A stretch of DNA of 64,000 nt, taken from the NCBI GenBank assembly GCA_016930015.1, contig JAFGHR010000019.1:44819-108818 (forward strand), in the 5' to 3' direction. The notes beneath the pieces are model-generated. The model was not told where the DNA came from and made no database searches. It saw only the letters and a list, made by a program, of their open reading frames with translations. This DNA is from Anaerolineae bacterium. Lineage in GTDB: Bacteria > Chloroflexota > Anaerolineae > Aggregatilineales > Aggregatilineaceae. Positions within the stretch are counted from its first letter, which is position 1. Each line of letters starts with the position of its first letter. Positions 27,415 to 35,651 of this stretch are shown here, piece by piece. Position numbers and translations under genes: made by a program.

Positions 27415-28497
27415 ATGAAAAAGATCGCTCGTTTTGTCGTTCTTAGCAGCCTGATACTCGCCCTGGTGACAGTACTCAGCCTGTCATCATTCGTATCCGC
27501 ACCCGCCATCTATGCCCAGGATGGCAGTATTCTGGACAAAGTGATCGAACGCGGCAAGTTGATCTGCGGCGTGAACGGACAGGTTCCCGGCTTTTCGTTC
27601 CTTGACCCGGATACAGGTGAAATGACCGGCTTTGATGCAGACTTCTGCCGTGCGTTGGCCGCCGCGATCTTTGGCGAAGTTACGGCTGATAACCTTGAGT
27701 TTATCCCGCTGACCGCCCAGGAACGCTTCACCGCGCTGCAGACCAGCCAGGTTGACGTTCTGTTCCGCAACACCACCTGGACCCTCTCTCGTGACGGTGA
27801 ACTCGGTGTTGATTTTGGCCCGACCACTTATTACGATGGCCAGGGACTCATGGTCCGTGCTGACCTCGGCGTTACCATGATTGAAGAACTCGATGGTGCG
27901 TCAATCTGCTCGCTGACCGGCACCACCACCGAGCTAAACATCACCGAAGCCATGGAAAGCCGCGGCCTGAGTTATGAGCTGGTCCCCTTTGAGCAGTCCA
28001 GTGAAACCATCGCCGCCTTTGAAGAAGGCCGCTGCGACGTGCTGACATCAGACCAGAGCCAGCTCGCGGGCCTGCGCTCCAGCGCCGACGATCCCGGCTC
28101 GATCACCGTGCTGGCAGAAGTGATCTCCAAAGAACCGCTCGGTCCGGCCTATCTCCAGGGCGACTCGGTTTGGGCGGACGTTGTGAACTGGACCGTATAC
28201 GCTACATTCACCGCCGAAGAATTCGGCATCACCCAGGCCAACATCGATGAAGCCTTAGCCTCCGAAGACATTCGTGTCCTGCGTTTCCTCGGCCAGGGCG
28301 AAGAAGCCAGCGGATCGTACATCGGCCTGGACAATGACTTCGCGGTGAACGTTATCCGCGCGGTCGGCAACTACGGCGAAATTTACGAACGCAATGTCGG
28401 CATCGACACGCCGCTGGGCCTCGATCGCATGGCCGGTCTTGGGCTGAATACGCTCTGGACAGATGGCGGCCTGCTGTACGCCCCAGCCTGGCGTTAA
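27415..28497 (+). CDS. Amino-acid ABC transporter substrate-binding protein (AapJ-like)
   Basis: This 360-residue extracytoplasmic protein binds amino acids for the permeases that follow. Residues 1-35 are a Sec signal peptide ending IYAQ, with no lipobox. The mature part starts GSILDKVIERGKLICGVNGQVPGFSF, the standard opening of family 3 binding proteins, followed by GFDADFCRALAAAIFG and the FTALQTSQVDVLFRNTT segment typical of the general L-amino-acid (Aap/Bzt) branch. ATG 27415 has GAGGAG 6 bp upstream; a longer frame from 27370 lacks one. It is followed by a strong hairpin and then by two permease genes and an ATPase gene. Exact specificity cannot be read from the sequence. Confidence 0.93.
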   Translation: MKKIARFVVLSSLILALVTVLSLSSFVSAPAIYAQDGSILDKVIERGKLICGVNGQVPGFSFLDPDTGEMTGFDADFCRALAAAIFGEVTADNLEFIPLTAQERFTALQTSQVDVLFRNTTWTLSRDGELGVDFGPTTYYDGQGLMVRADLGVTMIEELDGASICSLTGTTTELNITEAMESRGLSYELVPFEQSSETIAAFEEGRCDVLTSDQSQLAGLRSSADDPGSITVLAEVISKEPLGPAYLQGDSVWADVVNWTVYATFTAEEFGITQANIDEALASEDIRVLRFLGQGEEASGSYIGLDNDFAVNVIRAVGNYGEIYERNVGIDTPLGLDRMAGLGLNTLWTDGGLLYAPAWR

Positions 28498-28515
28498 TCC
28501 GTTTTTGCTTTTCGT

Positions 28516-28545
28516 GCCAGGGGTGCAGTACACTGCACTCCTGGC
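28516..28545 (+). terminator. Stem-loop after the amino-acid binding-protein gene
   Basis: GCCAGG (28516-28521) pairs with CCTGGC (28540-28545) and TGCAGT (28524-28529) with ACTGCA (28532-28537), giving an almost continuous 14-bp stem. It parallels the element at 3660-3685 and probably sets the ratio of binding protein to permeases. Confidence 0.65.
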
Positions 28546-28725
28546 TGTCTCAAAAACAATACCCGGTAGTTGCCCGGCACCTTACAGCGGACGGATGATG
28601 TCCGCCGCTTGTTCTGGTCAAGTTGTGAGCAGTATGGCATTATCTCTTTAGACCAACATCGATATATCACGCGTTTTGCACTCTATCCGTTCATCCTGCT
28701 CCGCATGTCATAATGGGGTCACCGA

Positions 28726-29931
28726 ATGATGTCCGAACACAGGCCCTCTGCGTTTGATAAAGCCCAGCACGCACCCGTACCCTTGTGGCGAGACATTCGC
28801 GTCATCCAGGTTTTCGCGCAGGTTGCATTTCTGGTCGCAGTAGTCGTTTTTGGTTACATGCTGCTCCACAACCTGATCAACAACCTGGAAGAAAGCCAGC
28901 TCGCGATCGACTTCCACGTGCTGGAGCGCCCGTTTGGCACCAAAATTTCCGAAGGCCAGATGGACTTCAACCCAGGCGAGTCATCCAACTTCCAGGCTTT
29001 GCGTGCCGGGTTTCAAAACACGCTGCGCGTGGTCGGTATTGGCCTGGTTGGGGCGACGGTCCTGGGTGTGCTCATCGGTGTCGGGCGGTTGTCAACCAAC
29101 GTGCTGGTTCGCGGTGTAGCAGTCAGTTATATCGAGTTGTTTCGTAACACGCCGCTGCTCGTACAACTTTATTTTATTTATCGAGGCATGCGCATCACGC
29201 TGCCTGAAAAACTGGCAGACTCCTACGAACTGCCGGGGTCAATTTATATCAACCGGCGTGCGATCAACTTTGTGTTGATCAAGGGCACCGACACCGCCTG
29301 GATTTTTTACCTGTGCATAGGGGCAGGCATTGCCATCGGGATCGCCCTGTGGATATGGCGCTTGCGCGTGCAAGATCAAACGGGGCGTCCGGCGCACACG
29401 CTGCGCTGGTTCCTGCCTGCTGTGATTATTCTGGGCGGCATAGGCTGGCTGCTGTCCGGCCAACCGTTCGTAACCGAAACACCTCGACTGGAAAAATTTA
29501 ACTTCGTAGGTGGTGACCGGCTTTCAGCCGAATACACGGCGCTCACACTGGGGCTGGTTTTGTATACCGCTGCATTCATTGCCGATATCGTCCGTGCCGG
29601 TATTCAGGCTGTTTCCTACGGTCAAATCGAAGCGGCCCGCGCCCAGGGCTTCAGCGGCGGCCAAACGCTGCGGTTAATCGTGCTTCCGCAAGCGCTGCGA
29701 CTGATTATCCCGCCCTTAGGTAACCAGTACTTGAACCTGGCGAAAAACTCCAGTCTGGGGATCGCCATTGGTTTCTTTGACGTGTACAACGTGGCCAATG
29801 TGATTTCGAACCAGACCGGGCAATCGGTTGCAATTTTCGCCGTGATGATGCTCATTTACCTGAGTATGAGCCTGACCATCTCCGCGATCATGAATGCTGT
29901 GAATTACAGCATGCGTTTGAGGACTCGTTAA
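28726..29931 (+). CDS. aapQ: Amino-acid ABC transporter permease (AapQ/HisM-like)
   Basis: This 401-residue inner-membrane protein forms half of the amino-acid channel. It shows the AapQ layout: a first membrane helix, an external stretch, then the conserved FQNTLRVVGIGLVGATVLG segment, followed by IELFRNTPLLVQLYF. A middle hydrophobic insertion (about 185-245) is typical of Aap-type permeases. The C-terminal part carries the EAA-like loop [27 protein letters not shown]. It starts with ATG ATG, so the exact start may be one codon later. The next permease begins 1 bp after its stop, showing tight coupling. Confidence 0.92.
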   Translation: MMSEHRPSAFDKAQHAPVPLWRDIRVIQVFAQVAFLVAVVVFGYMLLHNLINNLEESQLAIDFHVLERPFGTKISEGQMDFNPGESSNFQALRAGFQNTLRVVGIGLVGATVLGVLIGVGRLSTNVLVRGVAVSYIELFRNTPLLVQLYFIYRGMRITLPEKLADSYELPGSIYINRRAINFVLIKGTDTAWIFYLCIGAGIAIGIALWIWRLRVQDQTGRPAHTLRWFLPAVIILGGIGWLLSGQPFVTETPRLEKFNFVGGDRLSAEYTALTLGLVLYTAAFIADIVRAGIQAVSYGQIEAARAQGFSGGQTLRLIVLPQALRLIIPPLGNQYLNLAKNSSLGIAIGFFDVYNVANVISNQTGQSVAIFAVMMLIYLSMSLTISAIMNAVNYSMRLRTR

Positions 29932-29932
29932 G

Positions 29933-31801
29933 ATGAGGCGAGAACATTCCGACACTCACTTCTACGTAGCGCCACTGGAAGCGCCGCCGAGTCGCCGCCC
30001 GCCGATCACAACCGTGGGACCACTCGGCTGGATGCGAACCAACCTGTTTAGCAACCGCATGAACTCGGTGACTACCGTTGTGATGGCGGGGCTGGCGGTG
30101 TGGTTCCTGTGGAGCTTTATCACCTGGTCGATCGAGTCTGCACAATGGGCGGTGGTCTATAACAACCTGCGCCTGATTACCAGCGGTATGTACGATCGTA
30201 AAGAAATCTGGCGCATGGAGTTGGTTACGGCCATCCTGGTATTTCTAACCGGGCTGGGGTTGGGCATCTGGTCACAGATAGCTCGCCGGGTATTCATCGC
30301 CATCCTGTTAACATTGATTGTGCTGCTGGTTGTCCCGATTTTCGGCCAGCGCATCCCCGAACCCACCATCTACTCACTGGTCGAGCCGCAGAAAGCACCG
30401 TCTAACTTTGTATTTATCGGGCTGGAAGATGATGAGGTCACCGTCACCCTGGACCCACTGACCGACCTGGACGATACAGGGTTACACTACGTTGGCTACA
30501 TTGAATCACGGTCACGCGCGGAATGGTCAACCCAATCACGCGCGGCCACTACCGGTGAATTGGACCTTTCGGACTATAACCTGACCGGCGTGGTGCGAAT
30601 CGTAGACCAGGCGGGCAACGCGGTTATTACGCCCGATGGACCGGTCGAGATGGCGTTTACATCCGATCCGCAAACCAGTACGGTGACGTTTACGCTGCCC
30701 CAGGACGGCTGGTATATTGTCGAGGTGGTACGCGACGATGAGGCCAATGGCGGCAGAGACAACAACCTCGGCTACTCCTGGCTGACTATTGACGGCGTTG
30801 AGCTGTTTTCGAGCCAGGAAGAACCCACCCAGCGCCGTGAAGAAGAATATGGCTCGCCGCCAGCGATCGAACACGCGCTGTTTGCCGAAGAAAAAGCCTA
30901 CCGGTTTGACGGCACCCGGACATTTGGCGAATTTATCAGCCTGCAAATATCACCGTTTTTTAACCGTATCATTTTGTCGGTGATCGTTGGCTCCGCGATC
31001 TTTTTTAACGGCTGGCTTATCGGCTCGCTCGGCAAACGGGAGCGAACCATCCGGCGCAGCACACTCATAGGCTGGGCGCTGGCGCTCCCGGCAGTCGTGA
31101 TTATCCTCAGGGGATTTGACGGATCGCGCCTGCTGCCGCTCGTGTCTACGGCGCAGTGGGGCGGGCTGCTGCTCACGATGCTGCTCACGGTGGTGGGCAT
31201 TACGGCGTCTTTCCCGCTGGGGGTCGCGCTGGCGTTGGGACGGCGCAGCAAATTGCCGGTGATCAAATGGACGTGTACGCTGTTCATCGAAACCATACGC
31301 GGTGTACCCTTGATCACAATCTTATTCATGGCTAAACTGATCGTGCCGTTTTTCTGGTCGGCCCTGTCCGACCTGGACCTGACGATCCGCATGATGATCG
31401 GCGTTACCCTGTTCAGCGCCGCTTACCTGGCCGAAAACGTGCGCGGCGGTCTTCAGATTGTCCCTCACGGGCAAATCGAAGCCGCGCGTGCACTGGGGTT
31501 AAACCCGTTTTTGACCACGACATTTATCGTGCTGCCGCAGGCCCTGCGCGCCGTGATCCCGGCCATCGTCGGCCAGTTCATCAGCCTGTTTAAAGATACA
31601 TCGCTGGTAGCCGTGGTCGGTTTGTTCGAACTGGTGGGGATCGTCGATGCCATTGTGAGCGGGCAGCCGATCTACCGTCCATACCAGCGTGAAGCGTATA
31701 TCTTCATTGCTATCGTATACTTCATCATCAGCTTTGCCATGTCCGATGTCAGCCGCCGCCTGGAAACATCCGGGGCTGGCAGTCTACGCAAACAGCAGTA
31801 A
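29933..31801 (+). CDS. aapM: Amino-acid ABC transporter permease (AapM-like) with large extracytoplasmic insertion
   Basis: This 622-residue protein is the second channel subunit. AapM-type permeases are usually about 370-400 residues. The extra length is one block, about residues 141-343, between the early membrane helices and the conserved permease core. It is rich in Thr, Asp and beta-strand pattern (for example [19 protein letters not shown]) and looks like a folded external beta domain. The core carries [17 protein letters not shown] and the EAA loop [27 protein letters not shown]. The sugar permease at 4855-6333 has a comparable but unrelated-looking insertion. It lies between aapQ and the ATPase gene. 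Confidence 0.9.
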   Translation: MRREHSDTHFYVAPLEAPPSRRPPITTVGPLGWMRTNLFSNRMNSVTTVVMAGLAVWFLWSFITWSIESAQWAVVYNNLRLITSGMYDRKEIWRMELVTAILVFLTGLGLGIWSQIARRVFIAILLTLIVLLVVPIFGQRIPEPTIYSLVEPQKAPSNFVFIGLEDDEVTVTLDPLTDLDDTGLHYVGYIESRSRAEWSTQSRAATTGELDLSDYNLTGVVRIVDQAGNAVITPDGPVEMAFTSDPQTSTVTFTLPQDGWYIVEVVRDDEANGGRDNNLGYSWLTIDGVELFSSQEEPTQRREEEYGSPPAIEHALFAEEKAYRFDGTRTFGEFISLQISPFFNRIILSVIVGSAIFFNGWLIGSLGKRERTIRRSTLIGWALALPAVVIILRGFDGSRLLPLVSTAQWGGLLLTMLLTVVGITASFPLGVALALGRRSKLPVIKWTCTLFIETIRGVPLITILFMAKLIVPFFWSALSDLDLTIRMMIGVTLFSAAYLAENVRGGLQIVPHGQIEAARALGLNPFLTTTFIVLPQALRAVIPAIVGQFISLFKDTSLVAVVGLFELVGIVDAIVSGQPIYRPYQREAYIFIAIVYFIISFAMSDVSRRLETSGAGSLRKQQ

Positions 31802-31815
31802 AGGAACAGACTAGC

Positions 31816-32568
31816 ATGGGTGAGAACAACCACGCCGACGAACCCATCATCATTTGCCGCGATGTCAACAAGTGGTTTGGCAACTTTCACGTGCTGAAGG
31901 ACATCAACCTGGAAGTCCAGCCGCAAGAAGTTGTCGTGATCATTGGGCCTTCCGGGTCGGGCAAATCAACATTCATCCGGTGCATCAACCGCCTGGAAGA
32001 ACACCAGGAAGGCCAAATCATTGTTGATGACATTGAACTGAGCCACGATGTGCGCAACATTGCCGCTATCCGCAGCGAGATCGGGATGGTGTTCCAGCAG
32101 TTTAACCTGTTTCCACACCTGACCGTGTTGGAAAATATCACGTTGGCCCCTCGCTATGTGCGCCGCCAGGCGCGCCGGAACTCGGATGAGCTCGCGCTTC
32201 AGCTTCTTGACCGGGTAGGCATTCCGGAACAAGCACGCAAGTATCCCGGCCAGTTATCGGGCGGGCAGCAGCAGCGAGTCGCTATCGCCCGTGCGCTGGC
32301 GATGCAGCCCAAGATTATGCTGTTCGACGAACCGACATCAGCGCTTGATCCGGAGATGATCAAAGAAGTGCTCGACGTGATGCAGGAATTAGCTCAAAGC
32401 GGCATGACGATGCTGGTCGTATCACACGAAATGGGTTTTGCGCGTGAAGTGGCCGACCGGGTTGTGTTGTTTGATGAAGGACGTATAGTAGAAATAGGAA
32501 CACCGGATCACTTTTTCGAGAATCCGCAGCACGAACGGACAAAGCTGTTCCTGTCTCAAATCTTGTAA
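31816..32568 (+). CDS. aapP: Amino-acid ABC transporter ATP-binding protein (AapP/GlnQ-like)
   Basis: This 250-residue ATPase powers the importer encoded just upstream. It has Walker [11 protein letters not shown]-loop [15 protein letters not shown], signature [15 protein letters not shown], Walker [15 protein letters not shown] and H-loop VSHEMGFA, all canonical. The full length matches the family. It starts 14 bp after the second permease with an AAGGAA ribosome binding site. The operon is therefore binding protein, permease, permease, ATPase, the standard general amino-acid set. Confidence 0.95.
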   Translation: MGENNHADEPIIICRDVNKWFGNFHVLKDINLEVQPQEVVVIIGPSGSGKSTFIRCINRLEEHQEGQIIVDDIELSHDVRNIAAIRSEIGMVFQQFNLFPHLTVLENITLAPRYVRRQARRNSDELALQLLDRVGIPEQARKYPGQLSGGQQQRVAIARALAMQPKIMLFDEPTSALDPEMIKEVLDVMQELAQSGMTMLVVSHEMGFAREVADRVVLFDEGRIVEIGTPDHFFENPQHERTKLFLSQIL

Positions 32569-32585
32569 GGACCTGGAGACATCTG

Positions 32586-33476
32586 ATGACGGTTCCTACC
32601 CGAATCTATCACCGCGTGCTCGTGCCGCTGGATGGGTCTGAAGCTGCCGAGTTTGCCATACGTTATGGGGCTGACCTGGCGAATAAACACAACGCCGAAC
32701 TGATGCTGCTGCACCTGAACTATTTACCGGTTCAGGTTGGCAGCGTGCACGATGACGATCTGCCTAATGGTCAAACCAAAGAAGCGGTCAAAAAACGACT
32801 TGATGACTTTCAAAACCAACTGCATGAAGCGGGATTGCATGTTCTTACCAACATTATCGATACGCGTGACCTGCGCGGCGCGCTCCTGGACGCGGTTGAG
32901 TCCGAGCATATCAGCGCGATTGTGATGTCCACCCAGGGCCGCACCAACATGCTGCACTGGCTGTTTGGGAACCAGGTTGAGCAGGCACTTAGCAATATGC
33001 CGGTGCCCGTTATGCTGGTCAGGCCGCTGTATCATAAAATCGTTGTGCCGCTGGATGGGTCGCGCTGGTCCGAAAGCGCGATTCTACGCGCCGCCGAAAT
33101 CGCGCGCGTGCATGATGCCGAGTTGATCCTTCTGCACGTCTACCAGTCGCCTGTCAGTGACTATTCCGGGCAGCTAGCGCTTGCCGGTCAGCAGCAGATT
33201 GCCGACCAATCATTTGATCAAATCCGGGAACAACTTGTTTCGCTGCGCAACCGCCTGCGCCGTGAGGGGATCAACGCCCGCGAGCAGTTGATCCGGGGCA
33301 GCAACCCGGCCAAGATCATTTGTGAGTATGTCGAAACAGAAGAAGGCACCAACATGGTCGTGATGTCAACCCACGGGCGCACCGGGTTATCCCGGTGGCT
33401 GGTGGGCAGTGTCGCGCAGCGTGTGATCAAAAACTCGCGCTGCCCGGTTATGCTTGTCAGGCCGGATGAAAGTTGA
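32586..33476 (+). CDS. Tandem universal stress protein (two UspA domains)
   Basis: This 296-residue cytoplasmic protein consists of two UspA domains (about 6-146 and 150-296). Each begins with the VPLDGS motif, and both keep MSTQGRT or MSTHGRT followed by the Gly-rich nucleotide-binding segment (in the second, GLSRWLVGSVAQRVI). ATP binding is therefore likely in at least the second domain. It starts 17 bp after the amino-acid ATPase gene and is probably the last gene of that operon, an arrangement seen where Usp proteins tune transporter activity. Function beyond nucleotide binding is unknown. Confidence 0.92.
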   Translation: MTVPTRIYHRVLVPLDGSEAAEFAIRYGADLANKHNAELMLLHLNYLPVQVGSVHDDDLPNGQTKEAVKKRLDDFQNQLHEAGLHVLTNIIDTRDLRGALLDAVESEHISAIVMSTQGRTNMLHWLFGNQVEQALSNMPVPVMLVRPLYHKIVVPLDGSRWSESAILRAAEIARVHDAELILLHVYQSPVSDYSGQLALAGQQQIADQSFDQIREQLVSLRNRLRREGINAREQLIRGSNPAKIICEYVETEEGTNMVVMSTHGRTGLSRWLVGSVAQRVIKNSRCPVMLVRPDES

Positions 33477-33544
33477 CTATCGCCAGATAAAACGCCCGGC
33501 ACACCGGTTTGGGGCGACACTTTTTAGAAGAATCACCCTTCACC

Positions 33545-33566
33545 AGCACCTATTTTGTGCTTTTTT
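33545..33566 (+). terminator. Probable terminator of the amino-acid transporter operon
   Basis: AGCAC (33545-33549) pairs with GTGCT (33557-33561), followed by a run of six T. The stem is short, but the T-tract and position support it. Confidence 0.55.
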
Positions 33567-33590
33567 ACCAAAACAAGTTGTCGAATTAGG

Positions 33591-33651
33591 CAGAATATGC
33601 TAACGTAGTGCTAGCTAGTCCAAAATACATGGCTAGTCCAGTCAGAATATG
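33591..33651 (+). repeat. Two interleaved pairs of direct repeats upstream of the arg leader
   Basis: CAGAATATG occurs at 33591-33599 and 33643-33651. Between these copies GCTAGTCCA occurs at 33614-33622 and 33632-33640. This nested arrangement precedes the arg leader peptide by about 25 bp and could be a binding region for an activator or repressor. I could not assign a convincing promoter here. Confidence 0.5.
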
Positions 33652-33674
33652 TGAAATGAGTTAGTAAACTACCG

Positions 33675-33743
33675 ATGTTGTCGTTTGTGTTACGTTACCC
33701 GCGCCGCCGCCGTCCGGTCCTCCTCAGGAAGGGTCCGGCTTAG
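33675..33743 (+). CDS. Arg-rich leader peptide of the arg attenuator
   Basis: This 22-residue ORF (ATG 33675, TAG 33741) begins MLSFVLRYPRRRRPVLL. It holds six Arg residues, including four in a row encoded CGC CGC CGC CGT at 33702-33713 and one AGG at 33726. Such a run is the hallmark of leader peptides that sense charged tRNA-Arg. No strong Shine-Dalgarno sequence is visible. A TAAACT box at 33665-33670 would put transcription start close to the ATG, so a nearly leaderless message is possible. The peptide itself is not expected to have a function. Confidence 0.65.
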   Translation: MLSFVLRYPRRRRPVLLRKGPA

Positions 33744-33783
33744 GGTGTTTGTGGCACGCTAGATGTAGATTTTTGGCCAATGC

Positions 33784-33813
33784 AACCGCTCTCGGACCCG
33801 AGGGCGGTTTTTT
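33784..33813 (+). terminator. Intrinsic terminator inside the arg leader
   Basis: AACCGCTCTCGG (33784-33795) pairs with CCGAGGGCGGTT (33798-33809), with one T-G wobble, and is followed by TTTTTTG. It lies 34 bp before the argC start. Confidence 0.88.
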
Positions 33814-33847
33814 GTTTGTCTACTAACCGCAAAAGGAACTGGCCGTT

Positions 33848-34858
33848 ATGTCAATACAGGTGGGCGTCTATGGCGCAACAGGTTACACCGGGCTGGAATT
33901 GATCCGGCTGCTGGCGCAGCATCCCCAGGTCGATTTACGCTTTGCCACATCCGAACATTCAGCCGGTCAGAGCCTGCGGCAAAGCTCGCCCCTGGCCCCT
34001 GATCTGATACTGGTTCCGGCTGCCGACGCGCCGTTAGAGAACATGGACTGCGTGTTTTTATGCCTGCCGCACACCAAGTCAGCCCCGCTGGCGGCGCTGG
34101 CGCTGGATCACGGTGTACGCGTCATCGACCTGTCGGCTGACCTGCGTATCGACGATCCCGCGATCTACGAACAGTGGTACAAGGTGCCCCATCCTGCGCC
34201 GGACCTGCTGCCGGTGCCGTTTGGACTGCCGGAGTTAGGCCGCAAAGCATTGATCGGCGCCCGGTGCATCGCTAATCCCGGCTGTTATTCGACAGCGGTT
34301 CTGCTGGGTACCGCGCCATTGGTACGGCACGGGCACATCGTACCCGGCACGCCGTTGATCATCGATGCCAAGTCGGGCGTATCGGGCGCTGGCCGGACGC
34401 CAAAAACACACATACTCTTCTGCGAAATACACGGCAACTTTTCGCCTTACAGCATCGGTTATGCACACCGCCATCTCGCGGAAGTTGAGCAGGTGCTTGC
34501 CCACGAAGGCGGGCTGACCGGCCCGGTTGTCTTTTCACCGCACCTGCTGCCGACCGATCGCGGCATTCTGGCGACGATCTACGCCCAGGTGAACGATCAG
34601 GATGCCGCGCGACAGGCATTTACGGACACCTACGCAGACGCCCCGCTGGTAACGGTGCTGCCGCCGGGTGAACTGGCTACGCTCGCGCATGTTATCCGCA
34701 CGCCGCGCGCGGCAGTTTCGCTCACTGCCGGTCCCGGCAACGTCCTGATCATGGTCAGCGTTATCGACAACCTGTTAAAAGGGGCCTCGTCGCAGGCTGT
34801 TCAAAACTTTAACCTGATGTGGGCACTACCCGAAACCACCGGATTGACAACTAGCTAA
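33848..34858 (+). CDS. argC: N-acetyl-gamma-glutamyl-phosphate reductase
   Basis: This 336-residue enzyme reduces N-acetylglutamyl phosphate to the semialdehyde with NADPH, the third step of arginine synthesis. The Rossmann motif GATGYTGLELIRLL lies at residues 9-22, and NPGCYST holds the catalytic Cys. The YEQWYKVPHPAP and HGNFSPYSIGYAHRH segments, the latter with the conserved His residues, complete the family pattern. AAGGAA precedes the ATG. It is the first gene of a five-gene arginine operon, directly downstream of the attenuator terminator. Confidence 0.95.
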   Translation: MSIQVGVYGATGYTGLELIRLLAQHPQVDLRFATSEHSAGQSLRQSSPLAPDLILVPAADAPLENMDCVFLCLPHTKSAPLAALALDHGVRVIDLSADLRIDDPAIYEQWYKVPHPAPDLLPVPFGLPELGRKALIGARCIANPGCYSTAVLLGTAPLVRHGHIVPGTPLIIDAKSGVSGAGRTPKTHILFCEIHGNFSPYSIGYAHRHLAEVEQVLAHEGGLTGPVVFSPHLLPTDRGILATIYAQVNDQDAARQAFTDTYADAPLVTVLPPGELATLAHVIRTPRAAVSLTAGPGNVLIMVSVIDNLLKGASSQAVQNFNLMWALPETTGLTTS

Positions 34859-34877
34859 GGTTCAGGAGATCGCACGC

Positions 34878-35624
34878 ATGAAACCTCTGCCGATCGTCAT
34901 CAAAGTTGGCGGAAATGACCTGGACACACCGGGCTTTATCGACGAGCTGGCTCTCGCCGTTGCCCACTGCCAGCAGCATACGCCGTGTGTACTGGTTCAC
35001 GGCGGCGGGAAAGCCATCAACCGTTTGCAGGAGCGGCTGGGCCTCCAGCCAACCTACGTCAACGGGCAGCGTGTTACCGACGAAGCCTCACTTGAAGTGG
35101 CTGAAATGATGCTGTCGGGGGTGGTCAACAAGGCGCTGACGATGGCATTGCTCAATGCCGGTGTTGACGCCATGGGGTTGAGCGGCGTTGATCGCGGCCT
35201 GCTGCGCGTCGAACCGTGGTCACCGGACATGGGGCGCGTCGGGCGGATCGTGAACGTCCGGGCTGACGTGCTGCTCAATTTATGCGACCAGGGTGTTGTG
35301 CCGGTGGTATCACCGATCTCGATGGGCGATGGTGGCCGCTACAACGTCAACGCCGACCACGCCGCAGGCTGTATCGCGGCAGCGCTCAAAGCCGCGCACG
35401 CCACATTTTTAACCAACGTGCCCGGCGTCAAAATCGGCTTAGAGATCGCCAGTCACTTATCCGTCACCGAGGCACAGAACCTGATCGAGCAGCAGGTCAT
35501 CACCGGCGGCATGATCCCCAAGGTACACGCGGCATTGGCCGCCGTCGCCGGGGGAGTACAGAAAGCTATTATCACCGATCTGAATGGACTCCGTGCCGGA
35601 ACCGGCACGGTTTTTGTTGCCTGA
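34878..35624 (+). CDS. argB: Acetylglutamate kinase, short form
   Basis: This 248-residue kinase phosphorylates N-acetylglutamate, the second step of arginine synthesis. It has the amino-acid kinase start PIVIKVGGND, the phosphate-binding HGGGKAIN, and VNADHAAGCIAAAL, TNVPGV and GGMIPKV near the end. Arginine-sensitive forms are about 290-300 residues with an N-terminal helix for feedback; this one lacks that extension and is probably arginine-insensitive. A LysW-type aminoadipate kinase is the alternative, but no LysW-like carrier gene is nearby and the neighbours are all arginine genes. It starts 19 bp after argC with GGAG upstream. Confidence 0.92.
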   Translation: MKPLPIVIKVGGNDLDTPGFIDELALAVAHCQQHTPCVLVHGGGKAINRLQERLGLQPTYVNGQRVTDEASLEVAEMMLSGVVNKALTMALLNAGVDAMGLSGVDRGLLRVEPWSPDMGRVGRIVNVRADVLLNLCDQGVVPVVSPISMGDGGRYNVNADHAAGCIAAALKAAHATFLTNVPGVKIGLEIASHLSVTEAQNLIEQQVITGGMIPKVHAALAAVAGGVQKAIITDLNGLRAGTGTVFVA

Positions 35625-35651
35625 AACGTCACTTTGGGGAGAGAGAGAACG

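Larger units (their letters stand above)
33675..33847 (+). promoter_or_regulatory. Putative arginine attenuator of the argCBD-argJ operon
   Basis: An Arg-rich leader ORF is followed by a possible middle hairpin (TTGTGGC pairing with GCCA and CAA, before 33786) and an intrinsic terminator (33784-33813) just upstream of argC. GGGTCCG at 33731-33737, 4 nt before the leader stop codon, is perfectly complementary to CGGACCC at 33793-33799, which forms the top of the terminator hairpin. A ribosome that reaches the stop would mask 33731-33737. One stalled on the Arg run would leave it free to pair and block the terminator. The same plan is seen in the hom leader at 25722-25938. Confidence 0.7.
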
